Assembly: GCF_937468385.1 (NCBI RefSeq)
Contig: NZ_CALBWS010000011.1
Location: 1-64,000, forward strand
Origin: Neobacillus rhizosphaerae
GTDB taxonomy: Bacteria > Bacillota > Bacilli > Bacillales > Cytobacillaceae
Length of the DNA: 64,000 bases
Reading direction: 5' to 3'
Shown: positions 19,576 through 26,983 of the stretch, one piece after another
How positions within the stretch are numbered: the stretch's first letter is position 1
Layout of the letters: every line of letters begins with the position of its first letter
The notes under the pieces: model-generated
The model's database searches: none
Told to the model about the DNA's origin: nothing
What the model saw: only the letters and a program-made list of their open reading frames with translations
Made by a program: the position numbers and the translations under genes

Positions 19576-20687
19576 TAAATCTTCACCCCTTCATTGACAA
19601 TGACAAAAGCCTGTTTAAGATCAAAAATAATATCCTGTGCATCCTCAATTCCAACTGAAAAACGCAATAAGCGGTTGCACACCCCTGATTGAATCCTTAT
19701 TTCTTCAGGAATATCGGCGTGTGTCTGTGTTGCCGGATAGGTAATAAAGCTTTCCGTACCGCCTAGACTTTCGGCAAAAGTAATTAATTGCAAGCCTTGT
19801 AAAAATGGATTAACCCATGTTTCCTCTTTTAATCTAAAGGAAACCATCCCGCCTCTTCCTGGATAAAGGACATCGGTCACATCCTCATGTTGGGAAAGAT
19901 AATTAACGATTTCCTTGGCATTTTTTTCATGCCGTTCCATTCGTAACGATAAAGTTTTCATGCCGCGCATTAATAACCAGGAATCAAAGGGGCTTAGCAC
20001 TGCCCCGGCGCCGTTATGATATAAAGCCAGAGATTCACATAGTTCTTTCCCTTTTGCCACAATCAGCCCGGCAAGCACGTCATTATGTCCGCCTAAGTAT
20101 TTCGTTGCACTATGGATAACGATGTCGGCACCAAGGCCAATCGGCTGCTGCAAAAGTGGTGTATAGAAGGTATTGTCCACAATCAGTAATATTCCGTGTT
20201 TCCTGGTTATTTCCGAAATAGCGGCAATATCAGACTGCTGCATGAGGGGATTGGTCGGAGTTTCGAGAAAGATGGCCTTTGTTTGAGGTGTAATCTTACT
20301 TTCAATCTCTTCCGGACAACATGTGTTTACATATTGACACGTTAATCCCCATTTTTTATAGCCTTGTTCCAATAAACGGTAGGTTCCACCATATAAATCC
20401 TCACTGATAAGCCATTCATCACCAGACTGGAATAAAGATAGGATGGTGGAAATTGCCGCCATCCCTGAACTGCAGGCAAAACCTTGGTCACCGCATTCCA
20501 AATCAGCAATGGTTTTTTCAAGGACCTGCCGTGTTGGATTTCCTGTACGACTATAGTCGTAACCAGTGGATTGCCCAATTCCTGCATGGCGGTAGGCTGT
20601 TGAAAAATAAACAGGTGGATTCACCGTTCCTGTTGCTGTCTCACTGCGATTTCCAATTTGAGCTAATCTGGTATCAATTTTGTACAT
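19575..20687 (-). CDS. metI: Cystathionine gamma-synthase / O-acetylhomoserine thiolyase
   Basis: 370 aa PLP enzyme, paralogue of the next gene. Motifs: [24 protein letters not shown] lysine in SATKYLGGHNDVLAG. In B. subtilis MetI has both gamma-synthase and thiolyase activity. First gene of the four-gene methionine operon, about 130 nt downstream of the S-box element. Confidence 0.87.
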   Translation of the reverse strand: MYKIDTRLAQIGNRSETATGTVNPPVYFSTAYRHAGIGQSTGYDYSRTGNPTRQVLEKTIADLECGDQGFACSSGMAAISTILSLFQSGDEWLISEDLYGGTYRLLEQGYKKWGLTCQYVNTCCPEEIESKITPQTKAIFLETPTNPLMQQSDIAAISEITRKHGILLIVDNTFYTPLLQQPIGLGADIVIHSATKYLGGHNDVLAGLIVAKGKELCESLALYHNGAGAVLSPFDSWLLMRGMKTLSLRMERHEKNAKEIVNYLSQHEDVTDVLYPGRGGMVSFRLKEETWVNPFLQGLQLITFAESLGGTESFITYPATQTHADIPEEIRIQSGVCNRLLRFSVGIEDAQDIIFDLKQAFVIVNEGVKI

Positions 20688-20720
20688 GATGCAACACTCC
20701 TTGTTTTAAAAATTGGTGCG

Positions 20721-20758
20721 GTCCAGTCGATCGTCGCTAAACGGTCGCTTCCGCTTTT
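20721..20758. repeat. Dispersed repeat fragment in the met leader
   Basis: GC-rich segment beginning GTCCAGTCGATCG and ending CGCTTCCGCTTTT. It shares CGCTAAACGG and CGCTTCCGCTTTT with 51341-51372. It lies between the S-box terminator and metI, so it is part of the mRNA leader. Confidence 0.45.
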
Positions 20759-20761
20759 AAA

Positions 20762-20794
20762 ATAAAAAAAGTCTTCTTTAAGAAGAAGACTTTT
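20762..20794 (-). terminator. S-box expression-platform terminator
   Basis: Minus-strand stem AAAAGTCTTCTT / AAGAAGACTTTT (20794-20783 with 20778-20767) followed by a T run. An 8-nt segment TCTTCTTA (20786-20779) can instead pair with UAAGAAGA at 20822-20815 in the aptamer 3' side, giving the antiterminator. Confidence 0.85.
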
Positions 20795-20818
20795 GTAAAC
20801 GACCAAATTGTCATTCTT

Positions 20819-20931
20819 CTTATCTTGCAAATTAGTCAATAATTTGCAGGACTTAGCACCTTTTCAATGACCTATGCCATTGAAGGTTGCTGAGGCGTCG
20901 CAGGGCCATTCCCTCAACCTCTCTTGATAAG
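20819..20931 (-). ncRNA. SAM-I (S-box) riboswitch
   Basis: Minus-strand consensus blocks in order: CTTATCAAGAGAGG at the 5' side, GGGAATGGCCCTGCGACGCC, TCAGCAACC, GGTGCTAAGTCC, and the closing GATAAG that pairs with CTTATC (helix P1). It is followed at the right distance by the terminator hairpin. SAM binding should favour termination, switching off metI-metC-yitJ-metH when methionine is plentiful. Confidence 0.97.
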
Positions 20932-20956
20932 AAATTAATATTTAGATTATTTATAA

Positions 20957-20985
20957 AATTTACTACACTGGTGGCGTTGTGTCAA
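20957..20985 (-). promoter_or_regulatory. Sigma-A promoter of the methionine operon
   Basis: Minus strand TTGACA (20985-20980), 17 bp, TAAATT (20962-20957), placing the start point just before the S-box. The -35 element directly abuts the sinR stop codon at 20986. Confidence 0.65.
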
Positions 20986-21351
20986 TTATATATTTCTTCT
21001 TATTTTTTTTTCCCAGTTTTTAAATTTAATAAAGTTAATATACTCTCTAAAATCTTCTTTATTCATTCCTTCTTTAATAGCCTTTTCAATTATCAGCTTC
21101 CACTCTTTATCCAGAAGTTCTTTCCCATTATTGTTAAATTGATTTTCTACTTGGTCGATTCCAGTAAGTAAGTATTCAATCGAAACATCTAAAGGTTTCG
21201 CAGTCTTCATTAGAAAATGAATAGATGGATTTTTATTTAGGCTCCGCTCGATATTGCTCAAATAGGACTTAGAGACATTGGCAAGTTCTGCAAGTTCCGT
21301 TAGGGTATACCCCTTTTGTTGTCTTAGTTTCTTAATTCGTTGTCCAATCAT
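20986..21351 (-). CDS. sinR: SinR-type biofilm master repressor
   Basis: 121 aa. Residues 1-66 are an XRE helix-turn-helix nearly identical in pattern to B. subtilis SinR (MIGQRIKKLRQQKGYTLTEL, KSYLSNIERSLNKNPSI). The C-terminal part, LLDKEWKLIIEKAIKEGM then NKEDFREYINFIKFKNW, corresponds to SinR's SinI-binding/tetramerisation domain. ATG follows AAGGAG. It is divergent from the exopolysaccharide cluster about 1 kb away, whose upstream region carries many SinR-type GTTCTTT boxes. No sinI is visible next to it, unlike in B. subtilis, so the antagonist must be elsewhere or absent. Confidence 0.85.
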   Translation of the reverse strand: MIGQRIKKLRQQKGYTLTELAELANVSKSYLSNIERSLNKNPSIHFLMKTAKPLDVSIEYLLTGIDQVENQFNNNGKELLDKEWKLIIEKAIKEGMNKEDFREYINFIKFKNWEKKIRRNI

Positions 21352-21429
21352 AGGCTTCTCCTTATTAACAAAATTAATGAATCTGTATAAAGGATTGTAA
21401 GGTTTTCATGGAGGATAATGCAGTTGATA

Positions 21430-21436
21430 GTTCTTT
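21430..21436 (+). promoter_or_regulatory. SinR-type box upstream of sinR
   Basis: Exact GTTCTTT heptamer (SinR consensus GTTCTYT), about 80 bp upstream of the sinR start codon; compatible with autoregulation. Confidence 0.45.
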
Positions 21437-21499
21437 CACAATATGATTCGCAGTAGGAAGAGGTTTTTTAAGTTGTTTTCAATAAAAAGCATAACTATT

Positions 21500-21551
21500 T
21501 TGACATTAATGATATTATAAACCATAATTCGTTCTTTTTAAAGAACGAATT
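21500..21551 (+). promoter_or_regulatory. Plus-strand promoter with a perfect SinR-type palindrome
   Basis: TTGACA (21500-21505), 17 bp, CATAAT (21523-21528). Starting inside the -10 is a perfect inverted repeat: 12-bp arm AATTCGTTCTTT (21526-21537), TT, and its complement (21540-21551). Each arm holds an exact GTTCTTT box. A repressor there would block RNA polymerase. Downstream is only a dispersed repeat, so the original target gene may have been lost or be the distant eps cluster. Confidence 0.6.
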
Positions 21552-21574
21552 TTATTTAGAAAGATTTATTTATT

Positions 21575-21764
21575 GGCTATGTTAATGTTCATTGTTGATT
21601 TTGCCAATATGTTGATTAGAGCGGAAGGTGCGAGACTCCTGCGGGAAAAGCAGGTCAGGGGAGACCCCGAAGGCGCGAATAGCGCCAAGGAGGTTCCCGA
21701 CCGCCCGCGGAACGCGGAAAGCGAGTGCCTGGAGCGGAAATCAACAGACAAGTTTAACATAGCC
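21575..21764. repeat. Dispersed structured GC-rich repeat, copy 1
   Basis: The GC-rich core (about 21609-21750) begins TGTTGATTAGAGCGGAAGG and ends GGAGCGGAAATCAACAG. It is bounded by an 11-bp inverted repeat GGCTATGTTAA (21575-21585) / TTAACATAGCC (21754-21764). Internal arms such as GGGGAGACCCC and GGCGCGAATAGCGCC fold strongly. It closely matches 52418-52552. An 89-aa ORF across it (21573-21842) is an artefact. Such elements are widespread in Bacillaceae; mobility mechanism unknown. Confidence 0.8.
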
Positions 21765-21848
21765 TATTTATTAAAAAAATTTTTATTGAAACGAAGAAAA
21801 ATAACACAAATTAGAGTTTTACTTTTATTTTTATTATGTTAGCTTCTA

Positions 21849-21927
21849 AAAGAACAGTATTTAGAGATTACCGATTTAAATACAATAAAAATAATGGATT
21901 GACTTGTTCTATATAAAGAATTATTAT
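21849..21927 (+). promoter_or_regulatory. Candidate eps promoter P1 with SinR-type operators
   Basis: TTGACT (21899-21904), 17 bp, TATTAT (21922-21927). The whole spacer is the near-palindrome TGTTCTATATAAAGAAT, containing a GTTCTAT half-site and its mirror AAAGAAT. An exact box on the minus strand lies at 21849-21855 (AAAGAAC), and a further one at 21982-21988. Bound SinR would occlude the promoter. A transcript from here would carry the EAR-like leader. Confidence 0.55.
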
Positions 21928-22124
21928 TGGGTTATACATATATCCTTTTTGTATAAAAAACTAATTTTTTTAGTTATTTTCAAAGAACCAATTCAATATA
22001 CTTTGAAGAATATTTTTATTGAAGGTAGTTAAAGAGTAAAGGAAGAGCCAATTATTTAGATCGATTGGAGATGCAAAGCGAGTAATCAACGATACCGTAA
22101 AATAATAATTTTTTTACTTTTTAT

Positions 22125-22163
22125 GTTCTATAATAAGAACATTGTTGTTCTTTATTATATAAT
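22125..22163 (+). promoter_or_regulatory. SinR-type operator cluster and -10 element (eps P2 candidate)
   Basis: GTTCTAT (22125-22131) and inverted TAAGAAC (22134-22140) form a palindrome, followed by an exact direct GTTCTTT (22147-22153). TATAAT hexamers occur at 22129-22134 and 22158-22163; neither has a convincing -35. The arrangement of paired heptamers over promoter elements resembles SinR control of B. subtilis epsA. Confidence 0.6.
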
Positions 22164-22170
22164 ATTGGTG

Positions 22171-22276
22171 ATGTCTTCTAACCATTATCAATGAAGGCAC
22201 TCGGTCATACTGTGGGTTGAAATAACCTTAGACGCTTGTCGCCAATAGTGTGATGTGAGGAGGGGTTAGATGCCCT
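22171..22276 (+). ncRNA. EAR-like leader RNA (eps-associated antitermination element)
   Basis: Structured leader upstream of the epsC homologue. Visible helices: CATACT (22206-22211) with AGTGTG (22247-22252); hairpin GGTTGAAATAACC (22215-22227); TCTAACC (22177-22183) with GGTTAGA (22264-22270); and GGCA (22196-22199) with TGCC (22271-22274). The last two cross, forming a pseudoknot. In B. subtilis the EAR element lies just before epsC and promotes processive antitermination through the long eps operon; this location and the pseudoknot fit. Assignment to Rfam's EAR family is from memory of its features, not a search. Confidence 0.65.
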
Positions 22277-22282
22277 AATATT

Positions 22283-22330
22283 AAAGGTTTTGATGATAAT
22301 GACTCAAAAAGTCACTATAATCAAAGCTTT
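22283..22330 (+). other. Long imperfect hairpin before epsC
   Basis: AAAGGTTTTGAT...TGACT pairs with AGTCA...ATCAAAGCTTT around a CAAAA loop. There is no strong T tract, so it is a doubtful terminator; it may be part of the leader RNA's action or an mRNA stabiliser. Confidence 0.4.
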
Positions 22331-22366
22331 TAATTAATAAACAGTAATAAAAAAAGGGGCGAGAAA

Positions 22367-24193
22367 ATGACCTATCGACAAAGGTTTTCTCTATTTTTTA
22401 TAGTGGATTCGTGTATTGTCCTAACAGGAATTTTTTTAAGCAGTTTTTTGGTTAATTCAACTGTCTATGATATTACTGTTCCAATGATTGTTACCTCATT
22501 GACCATCTTGATTAGCTACCATATTTTTTCTTTAATTTTTAAGCTTTATAAGAAGGCCTGGGAATATGCTAGTGTTGGAGAATTATTAATTATCATTAAG
22601 ATTGTTACCACATCTATTATTGTGGCTCCGTTCATTCAGTGGATATTAATCCATCAAATCTATTTTAGGCTTCTTGCTGTGACGTGGTCCATTAATATCC
22701 TGCTAATTGGAGGTTCTCGATTTTGTTGGCGGGTTTACCGTGATTCTTTTATGAACAAAAACCAAAATAAAAAACGAACACTTATTGTTGGTGCTGGATC
22801 AGCAGGGATAATGGTTGCCAGACAGTTATTAAAAAATCATGGAGCTGACCTTTTTCCTGTAGGATTTATTGATGATAATATTCATAAACAAAAATTAGAT
22901 ATTTTCGGTCTCCCAGTTATTAGCGGGGTGAGTTCTATAGAAAAGGTAGTTAACCATTTTAACATAGAAAATATTGTTATTGCCATTCCATCACTAAGTA
23001 GGAAAGAGTTAAATATTATCTTTCAGGAATGTGCAAAAACATCTGCGAAAACTCAAATACTTCCCATGCTGGAGGATTTGGTCACAGGTAAGGTATCTGT
23101 CAGTCAATTTCGTGATGTTCAGGTGGAGGATCTGTTAGGAAGGGAACCTATAAATCTGGATAATGCATCAATATCAAAATACATTGCCAGAAAAAATGTG
23201 TTGGTGACTGGTGCTGGCGGATCTATTGGCTCGGAAATTTGTCGGCAAGTAGCAGACTTTTTTCCGAAAAAATTGATTCTTTTAGGGCATGGTGAAAATA
23301 GTATTTATACGATTGAAATGGAACTAAAGGAACGTTATGGGGAATCTGGTGTTGAGATTATAACAGAAATTGCTGATTTGCAGGATGCCAAAAAGATGGA
23401 GTCAGTAATGAGACTTCATAAACCGGATGTTGTTTATCATGCTGCCGCGCATAAACACGTGCCCTTGATGGAACGCAACCCTGAGGAAGCAGTAAAAAAT
23501 AATGTGATTGGCACGATGAATGTAGCGAATGCTGCTAGTTGGAATGAAGTTAAAACATTTGTCATGATCTCCTCTGATAAAGCTGTTAATCCAACTAGTG
23601 TTATGGGTGCATCGAAGAGACTGGCAGAAATGGTTATCCAATCGAGGAATAGAGGATGTAATACAAAATTTGTGGCTGTTCGATTTGGTAACGTCCTTGG
23701 AAGTAGTGGAAGTGTTATTCCTTTATTTAAAAGACAAATCGAAAAAGGTGGACCTGTTACTGTTACACATCCTGATATGGTTCGCTACTTTATGACGATT
23801 CCTGAAGCGTCAGGTCTTGTTATTCAAGCTGGGTCTCTTGCCAAGGGTGGTGAAATTTTTGTTTTAGATATGGGTGAACCCGTGAAAATAGTTGATCTTG
23901 CAAAAAATTTAATTAAATTGTCCGGAAATTCTGTGGAGGAGATTGGAATAAAATTTACAGGGATAAGGCCAGGGGAGAAGCTATTTGAAGAATTATTAAA
24001 AGAAGATGAGATTCATGAGGAACAGATCTACCCGAAAATTTATATTGGCAAAACCTCTGAATTATATATACAAGAAATAGAAGAATTAATATCTACCTTT
24101 GAAAGTCTTGAAAGAAACGATCTTAGAGAAAAGCTTTTAATGATTGCGAATAACAAAACGATTCCAAAGCCAATCCTGTCCCTATCCATTTAG
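22367..24193 (+). CDS. epsC: UDP-sugar 4,6-dehydratase, membrane-bound (EpsC/CapD/FlaA1-like)
   Basis: 608 aa. Residues 1-115 contain four membrane helices; then a first Rossmann region (LIVGAGSAGIMVARQLLKN, about residue 141) and a second catalytic one (VTGAGGSIGSEICRQ, about residue 285). Catalytic-type motif SSDKAVNPTSVMGASKR has Met in place of the usual Tyr of YxxxK, as in FlaA1/PglF-type dehydratases. It converts UDP-GlcNAc to a 4-keto-6-deoxy sugar, which the next gene can aminate to a bacillosamine-type precursor. Length and architecture equal B. subtilis EpsC. It is the first gene of the cluster and is preceded by the EAR-like RNA. Confidence 0.87.
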   Translation: MTYRQRFSLFFIVDSCIVLTGIFLSSFLVNSTVYDITVPMIVTSLTILISYHIFSLIFKLYKKAWEYASVGELLIIIKIVTTSIIVAPFIQWILIHQIYFRLLAVTWSINILLIGGSRFCWRVYRDSFMNKNQNKKRTLIVGAGSAGIMVARQLLKNHGADLFPVGFIDDNIHKQKLDIFGLPVISGVSSIEKVVNHFNIENIVIAIPSLSRKELNIIFQECAKTSAKTQILPMLEDLVTGKVSVSQFRDVQVEDLLGREPINLDNASISKYIARKNVLVTGAGGSIGSEICRQVADFFPKKLILLGHGENSIYTIEMELKERYGESGVEIITEIADLQDAKKMESVMRLHKPDVVYHAAAHKHVPLMERNPEEAVKNNVIGTMNVANAASWNEVKTFVMISSDKAVNPTSVMGASKRLAEMVIQSRNRGCNTKFVAVRFGNVLGSSGSVIPLFKRQIEKGGPVTVTHPDMVRYFMTIPEASGLVIQAGSLAKGGEIFVLDMGEPVKIVDLAKNLIKLSGNSVEEIGIKFTGIRPGEKLFEELLKEDEIHEEQIYPKIYIGKTSELYIQEIEELISTFESLERNDLREKLLMIANNKTIPKPILSLSI

Positions 24194-24273
24194 AGTGTCG
24201 TTAGAGTATTTCAAAGTCTCTAAGATTATTATTCCTAAATATTCCTTTATAGCCAAAATAGAATTGGAGGTTT

Positions 24274-25437
24274 ATGATTTTGCAGCATACAACGACAAAA
24301 AGTAGAATCTTCCTCTCCTCGCCCCACTTGAGCGGTACAGAAATTAAATATATTAATGAAGCGTTCGAAACGAATTGGATTGCTCCATTAGGACCGAATG
24401 TAGATGCATTTGAAAAGGAAATCGCAAGCTATGTTGGTGTCAAAGGATCGGTTGCTGTGAGTTCAGGAACTGCCGCGATTCATTTAGCACTTTCTTTATT
24501 GAATGTTCAAAAAGGGGATACCGTTTTTTGCTCAAGTCTAACTTTTGTTGCGAGTGCCAATCCAATACTTTATCAATGTGCAGAACCTGTTTTTATTGAT
24601 TCAGAACCAGATACTTGGAATATGTCGCCGTTAGCACTGGAAGAGGCTTTGATTGACGCTGCTTCAGCTTTAAAACTTCCGAAAGCTGTGATCATAGTAA
24701 ATCTTTATGGACAGTCTGCCAAGATGGATGAACTCGTTTCCATATGTAAAAAATACGATGTTCCTATTATAGAAGATGCAGCTGAATCCCTTGGAGCCAA
24801 ATATAAGGGAAAAGCGAGCGGGACCTTTGGTGATTTTGGAATCTATTCTTTTAATGGAAATAAAATTATAACAACATCAGGCGGAGGGATGCTTATTTCC
24901 AATAATCCCGATGCTCTAAGCAAAGCTCGTTTTTTAGCAACTCAAGCAAAAGATCCTGCCCCACATTATCAGCACAGCGAGCTTGGCTATAACTATCGAA
25001 TGAGTAACATTTTGGCGGGGATAGGAAGAAGTCAGTTAGAGGTATTGGATGAGAGAATCAATCAAAGAAGAACCATCTTTGAAATATATCAAAAAGAATT
25101 AGCACACCTGCCTTTTGTTTCCTTCCTGCCAGAATTGAATAATACATTCTCAACACGATGGCTTACAACCTTAACGATAAATAGTGAAGACGCAGAGAGG
25201 GAGATAAACAGATTACTTACCGCATTTGAGTCTGAGAATATTGAGGCAAGGCCTGTTTGGAAGCCGCTTCACTTACAGCCACTTTTTGAAAAGTCAACTT
25301 TCTATTCACATAACAAGCAAAAGAGCATATCTGAATATCTTTTTCAAACAGGAATTTGTTTACCATCAGGTTCAAATATGACGATAGAGGAGCAAATAAG
25401 GGTGATTGAATGTATTAAAAAAATCTTTAGTAAATAA
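24274..25437 (+). CDS. epsN: PLP-dependent sugar aminotransferase (EpsN/DegT family)
   Basis: 387 aa, DegT/DnrJ/EryC1 fold. N-terminal pattern IFLSSPHLSGTEIKYINEAF-ETNWIAPLGP is that of EpsN/PglE. The PLP lysine lies in YSFNGNKIITTSGGGML (Lys about 198) and the cofactor Asp in IIEDAAESLGA. With EpsC it should make UDP-4-amino-4,6-dideoxy-GlcNAc. The start is uncertain: GGAGG lies only 3 nt before ATG 24274 but 9 nt before the in-frame TTG at 24280. Confidence 0.87.
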   Translation: MILQHTTTKSRIFLSSPHLSGTEIKYINEAFETNWIAPLGPNVDAFEKEIASYVGVKGSVAVSSGTAAIHLALSLLNVQKGDTVFCSSLTFVASANPILYQCAEPVFIDSEPDTWNMSPLALEEALIDAASALKLPKAVIIVNLYGQSAKMDELVSICKKYDVPIIEDAAESLGAKYKGKASGTFGDFGIYSFNGNKIITTSGGGMLISNNPDALSKARFLATQAKDPAPHYQHSELGYNYRMSNILAGIGRSQLEVLDERINQRRTIFEIYQKELAHLPFVSFLPELNNTFSTRWLTTLTINSEDAEREINRLLTAFESENIEARPVWKPLHLQPLFEKSTFYSHNKQKSISEYLFQTGICLPSGSNMTIEEQIRVIECIKKIFSK

Positions 25438-25552
25438 TAAAAATCTATAAGTAATAGTACCCCCAAAAAATGCGAAATAAGACGATGCAAATGTCAAAGT
25501 CGATATTGTTAAGCTGTAATGATTGTGGAGTACTAAAACCATGGAGGGTATT

Positions 25553-26302
25553 ATGGAAGAAACAGTGGGTTTATTTGATATTTTTCATACGATTAAGAAA
25601 CGATGGAACGTAATTGTTCTGTTAACATTAATTGCAGTGTTGATTAGTGCATCCGTTTCTTATTATATATTGAAGCCTGTATACCAGGCTTCAACGCAAA
25701 TCCTCGTTAATCAAAAAAATACAGAAAATAAGATTGACTATACTCAATTACAAAGCAATGTAGATTTGATAAATACTTATAGGGTTATCTTAAAAAGTCC
25801 TGTGATATTGGAAAAAGCTATTGATAAACTTAACCTTACACAAAGCTGGGAGGAACTAAATCAACATATTCAAGTGACAAGTCAAGAAAATTCACAGGTA
25901 TTTTCTTTGATGGTTGAAGATCAAGATGCCAGTAAGGCAGTAGTCATTGCCAATACAGTGTCAGAAACCTTTCAAGAAGAAATTAAAGGCATAATGAATG
26001 TAGATAATGTAAGTATTATTGCGAAAGCCGAATTAAAACAGAATCCTATTCCCGTTAAGCCGAAGCCGATATTAAATATGGCTATTGCGTTTGTTATTGG
26101 TGTGATGATTGGAATTGGAACCGCTCTTCTTTTAGATTTCATGGATAATACATTTAAGGACGAACACGATGTAGAAGCATGCCTTGGATTGCCGGTACTC
26201 GGAACTGTTCAGAAGATGCCAAAGGTTCATGAAAAAGGGAAAAGAGATTCCAAAACACAAACAATGGGGAGTGAAAAAGTTGTCTCGTCGGTTGAAAAAT
26301 AA
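25553..26302 (+). CDS. epsA: Wzz/YveK-type chain-length regulator and kinase modulator (EpsA-like)
   Basis: 249 aa. Two membrane helices (residues about 22-43 and 175-200) flank an extracytoplasmic Wzz domain; the proline-rich NPIPVKPKPILN precedes the second helix as in all CapA/YwqC proteins. Works with the tyrosine kinase encoded next to set polymer length. Start 25553 is 4 nt after GGAGGG; a start at 25523 lies upstream of that site. In B. subtilis this gene comes before epsC; here it follows epsN. Confidence 0.85.
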   Translation: MEETVGLFDIFHTIKKRWNVIVLLTLIAVLISASVSYYILKPVYQASTQILVNQKNTENKIDYTQLQSNVDLINTYRVILKSPVILEKAIDKLNLTQSWEELNQHIQVTSQENSQVFSLMVEDQDASKAVVIANTVSETFQEEIKGIMNVDNVSIIAKAELKQNPIPVKPKPILNMAIAFVIGVMIGIGTALLLDFMDNTFKDEHDVEACLGLPVLGTVQKMPKVHEKGKRDSKTQTMGSEKVVSSVEK

Positions 26303-26969
26303 AAATAAAAAAATGGTAAATTTAATTACTCAATATCATCCCCATTCGCCCATAATCGAACAGTACCGACTTATTAGAAATAATTTACACTTTTCTTCTG
26401 TTGATCATGACATCAAAACAATTGTTATAACCTCACCAGAACCCTCAGACGGGAAATCCACAACATCCGCAAATCTAGCCATAGTTCTGTCACAGCATGG
26501 AAAACGGGTATTACTTGTGGACGCAGATTTAAGAAAACCATCTGTTCATTATACCTTTAATCTTAGTAATAAAGATGGTCTAACAAGTGTGCTTACAAAG
26601 GACATTAGCTTGGAAAAGGCAATATGTAAGACATATTTACCTAATTTAGACATTTTAACAAGTGGACCAATACCTCCAAATCCTTCGGAATTATTAGATT
26701 CAAAGACTATGGAACTGCTAATCGAAGAACTAAAACTAGCATATGAATATATCATTTTTGATACACCGCCAATACTTGTAGTTACAGACTCACAGAATTT
26801 AGCAAGTAAATGTGATGGAGTTGTAATGGTGGTATCCAGTGGAAAAACTAAAAAAGATCGGGCAATGAAAGCTAAGGATTTGCTGGAAAAGGCAAACTCG
26901 ATAATGGTTGGTATTGTAGTAAATGGGGTGGAATCTACGCAAGGTAAATATTATGGTTACTATGGTTAA
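26280..26969 (+). CDS. epsB: Tyrosine-protein kinase (CpsD/CapB, EpsB-like)
   Basis: 229 aa BY-kinase. Walker A SPEPSDGKSTTSANLA, Walker A' LLVDADLRKPSVH, Walker B YIIFDTPPIL, and a short C-terminal tyrosine cluster GKYYGYYG that is autophosphorylated in this family. It overlaps the 3' end of the Wzz gene. I place the start at TTG 26280, 8 nt after GGGGAG; the GTG at 26271 is too close and a longer frame to 26184 has no site. It pairs with the Wzz-like activator. Confidence 0.87.
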   Translation: MSRRLKNKNKKMVNLITQYHPHSPIIEQYRLIRNNLHFSSVDHDIKTIVITSPEPSDGKSTTSANLAIVLSQHGKRVLLVDADLRKPSVHYTFNLSNKDGLTSVLTKDISLEKAICKTYLPNLDILTSGPIPPNPSELLDSKTMELLIEELKLAYEYIIFDTPPILVVTDSQNLASKCDGVVMVVSSGKTKKDRAMKAKDLLEKANSIMVGIVVNGVESTQGKYYGYYG

Positions 26970-26983
26970 AAGGTGCTAAAAAT

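Noticed and set aside
21352..21570. sinI gene adjacent to sinR
   Set aside because: I read this interval on both strands and found no roughly 50-aa ORF resembling SinI; the longest open stretch from an ATG is about 12 codons.
21573..21842. 89-aa plus-strand ORF
   Set aside because: It is produced by the GC-rich dispersed repeat, with no ribosome site and no protein-like composition; the same sequence at 52418 is not open in a matching frame.
22283..22330. Intrinsic terminator before epsC
   Set aside because: The stem is imperfect and lacks a T tract, so I list it only as a hairpin.
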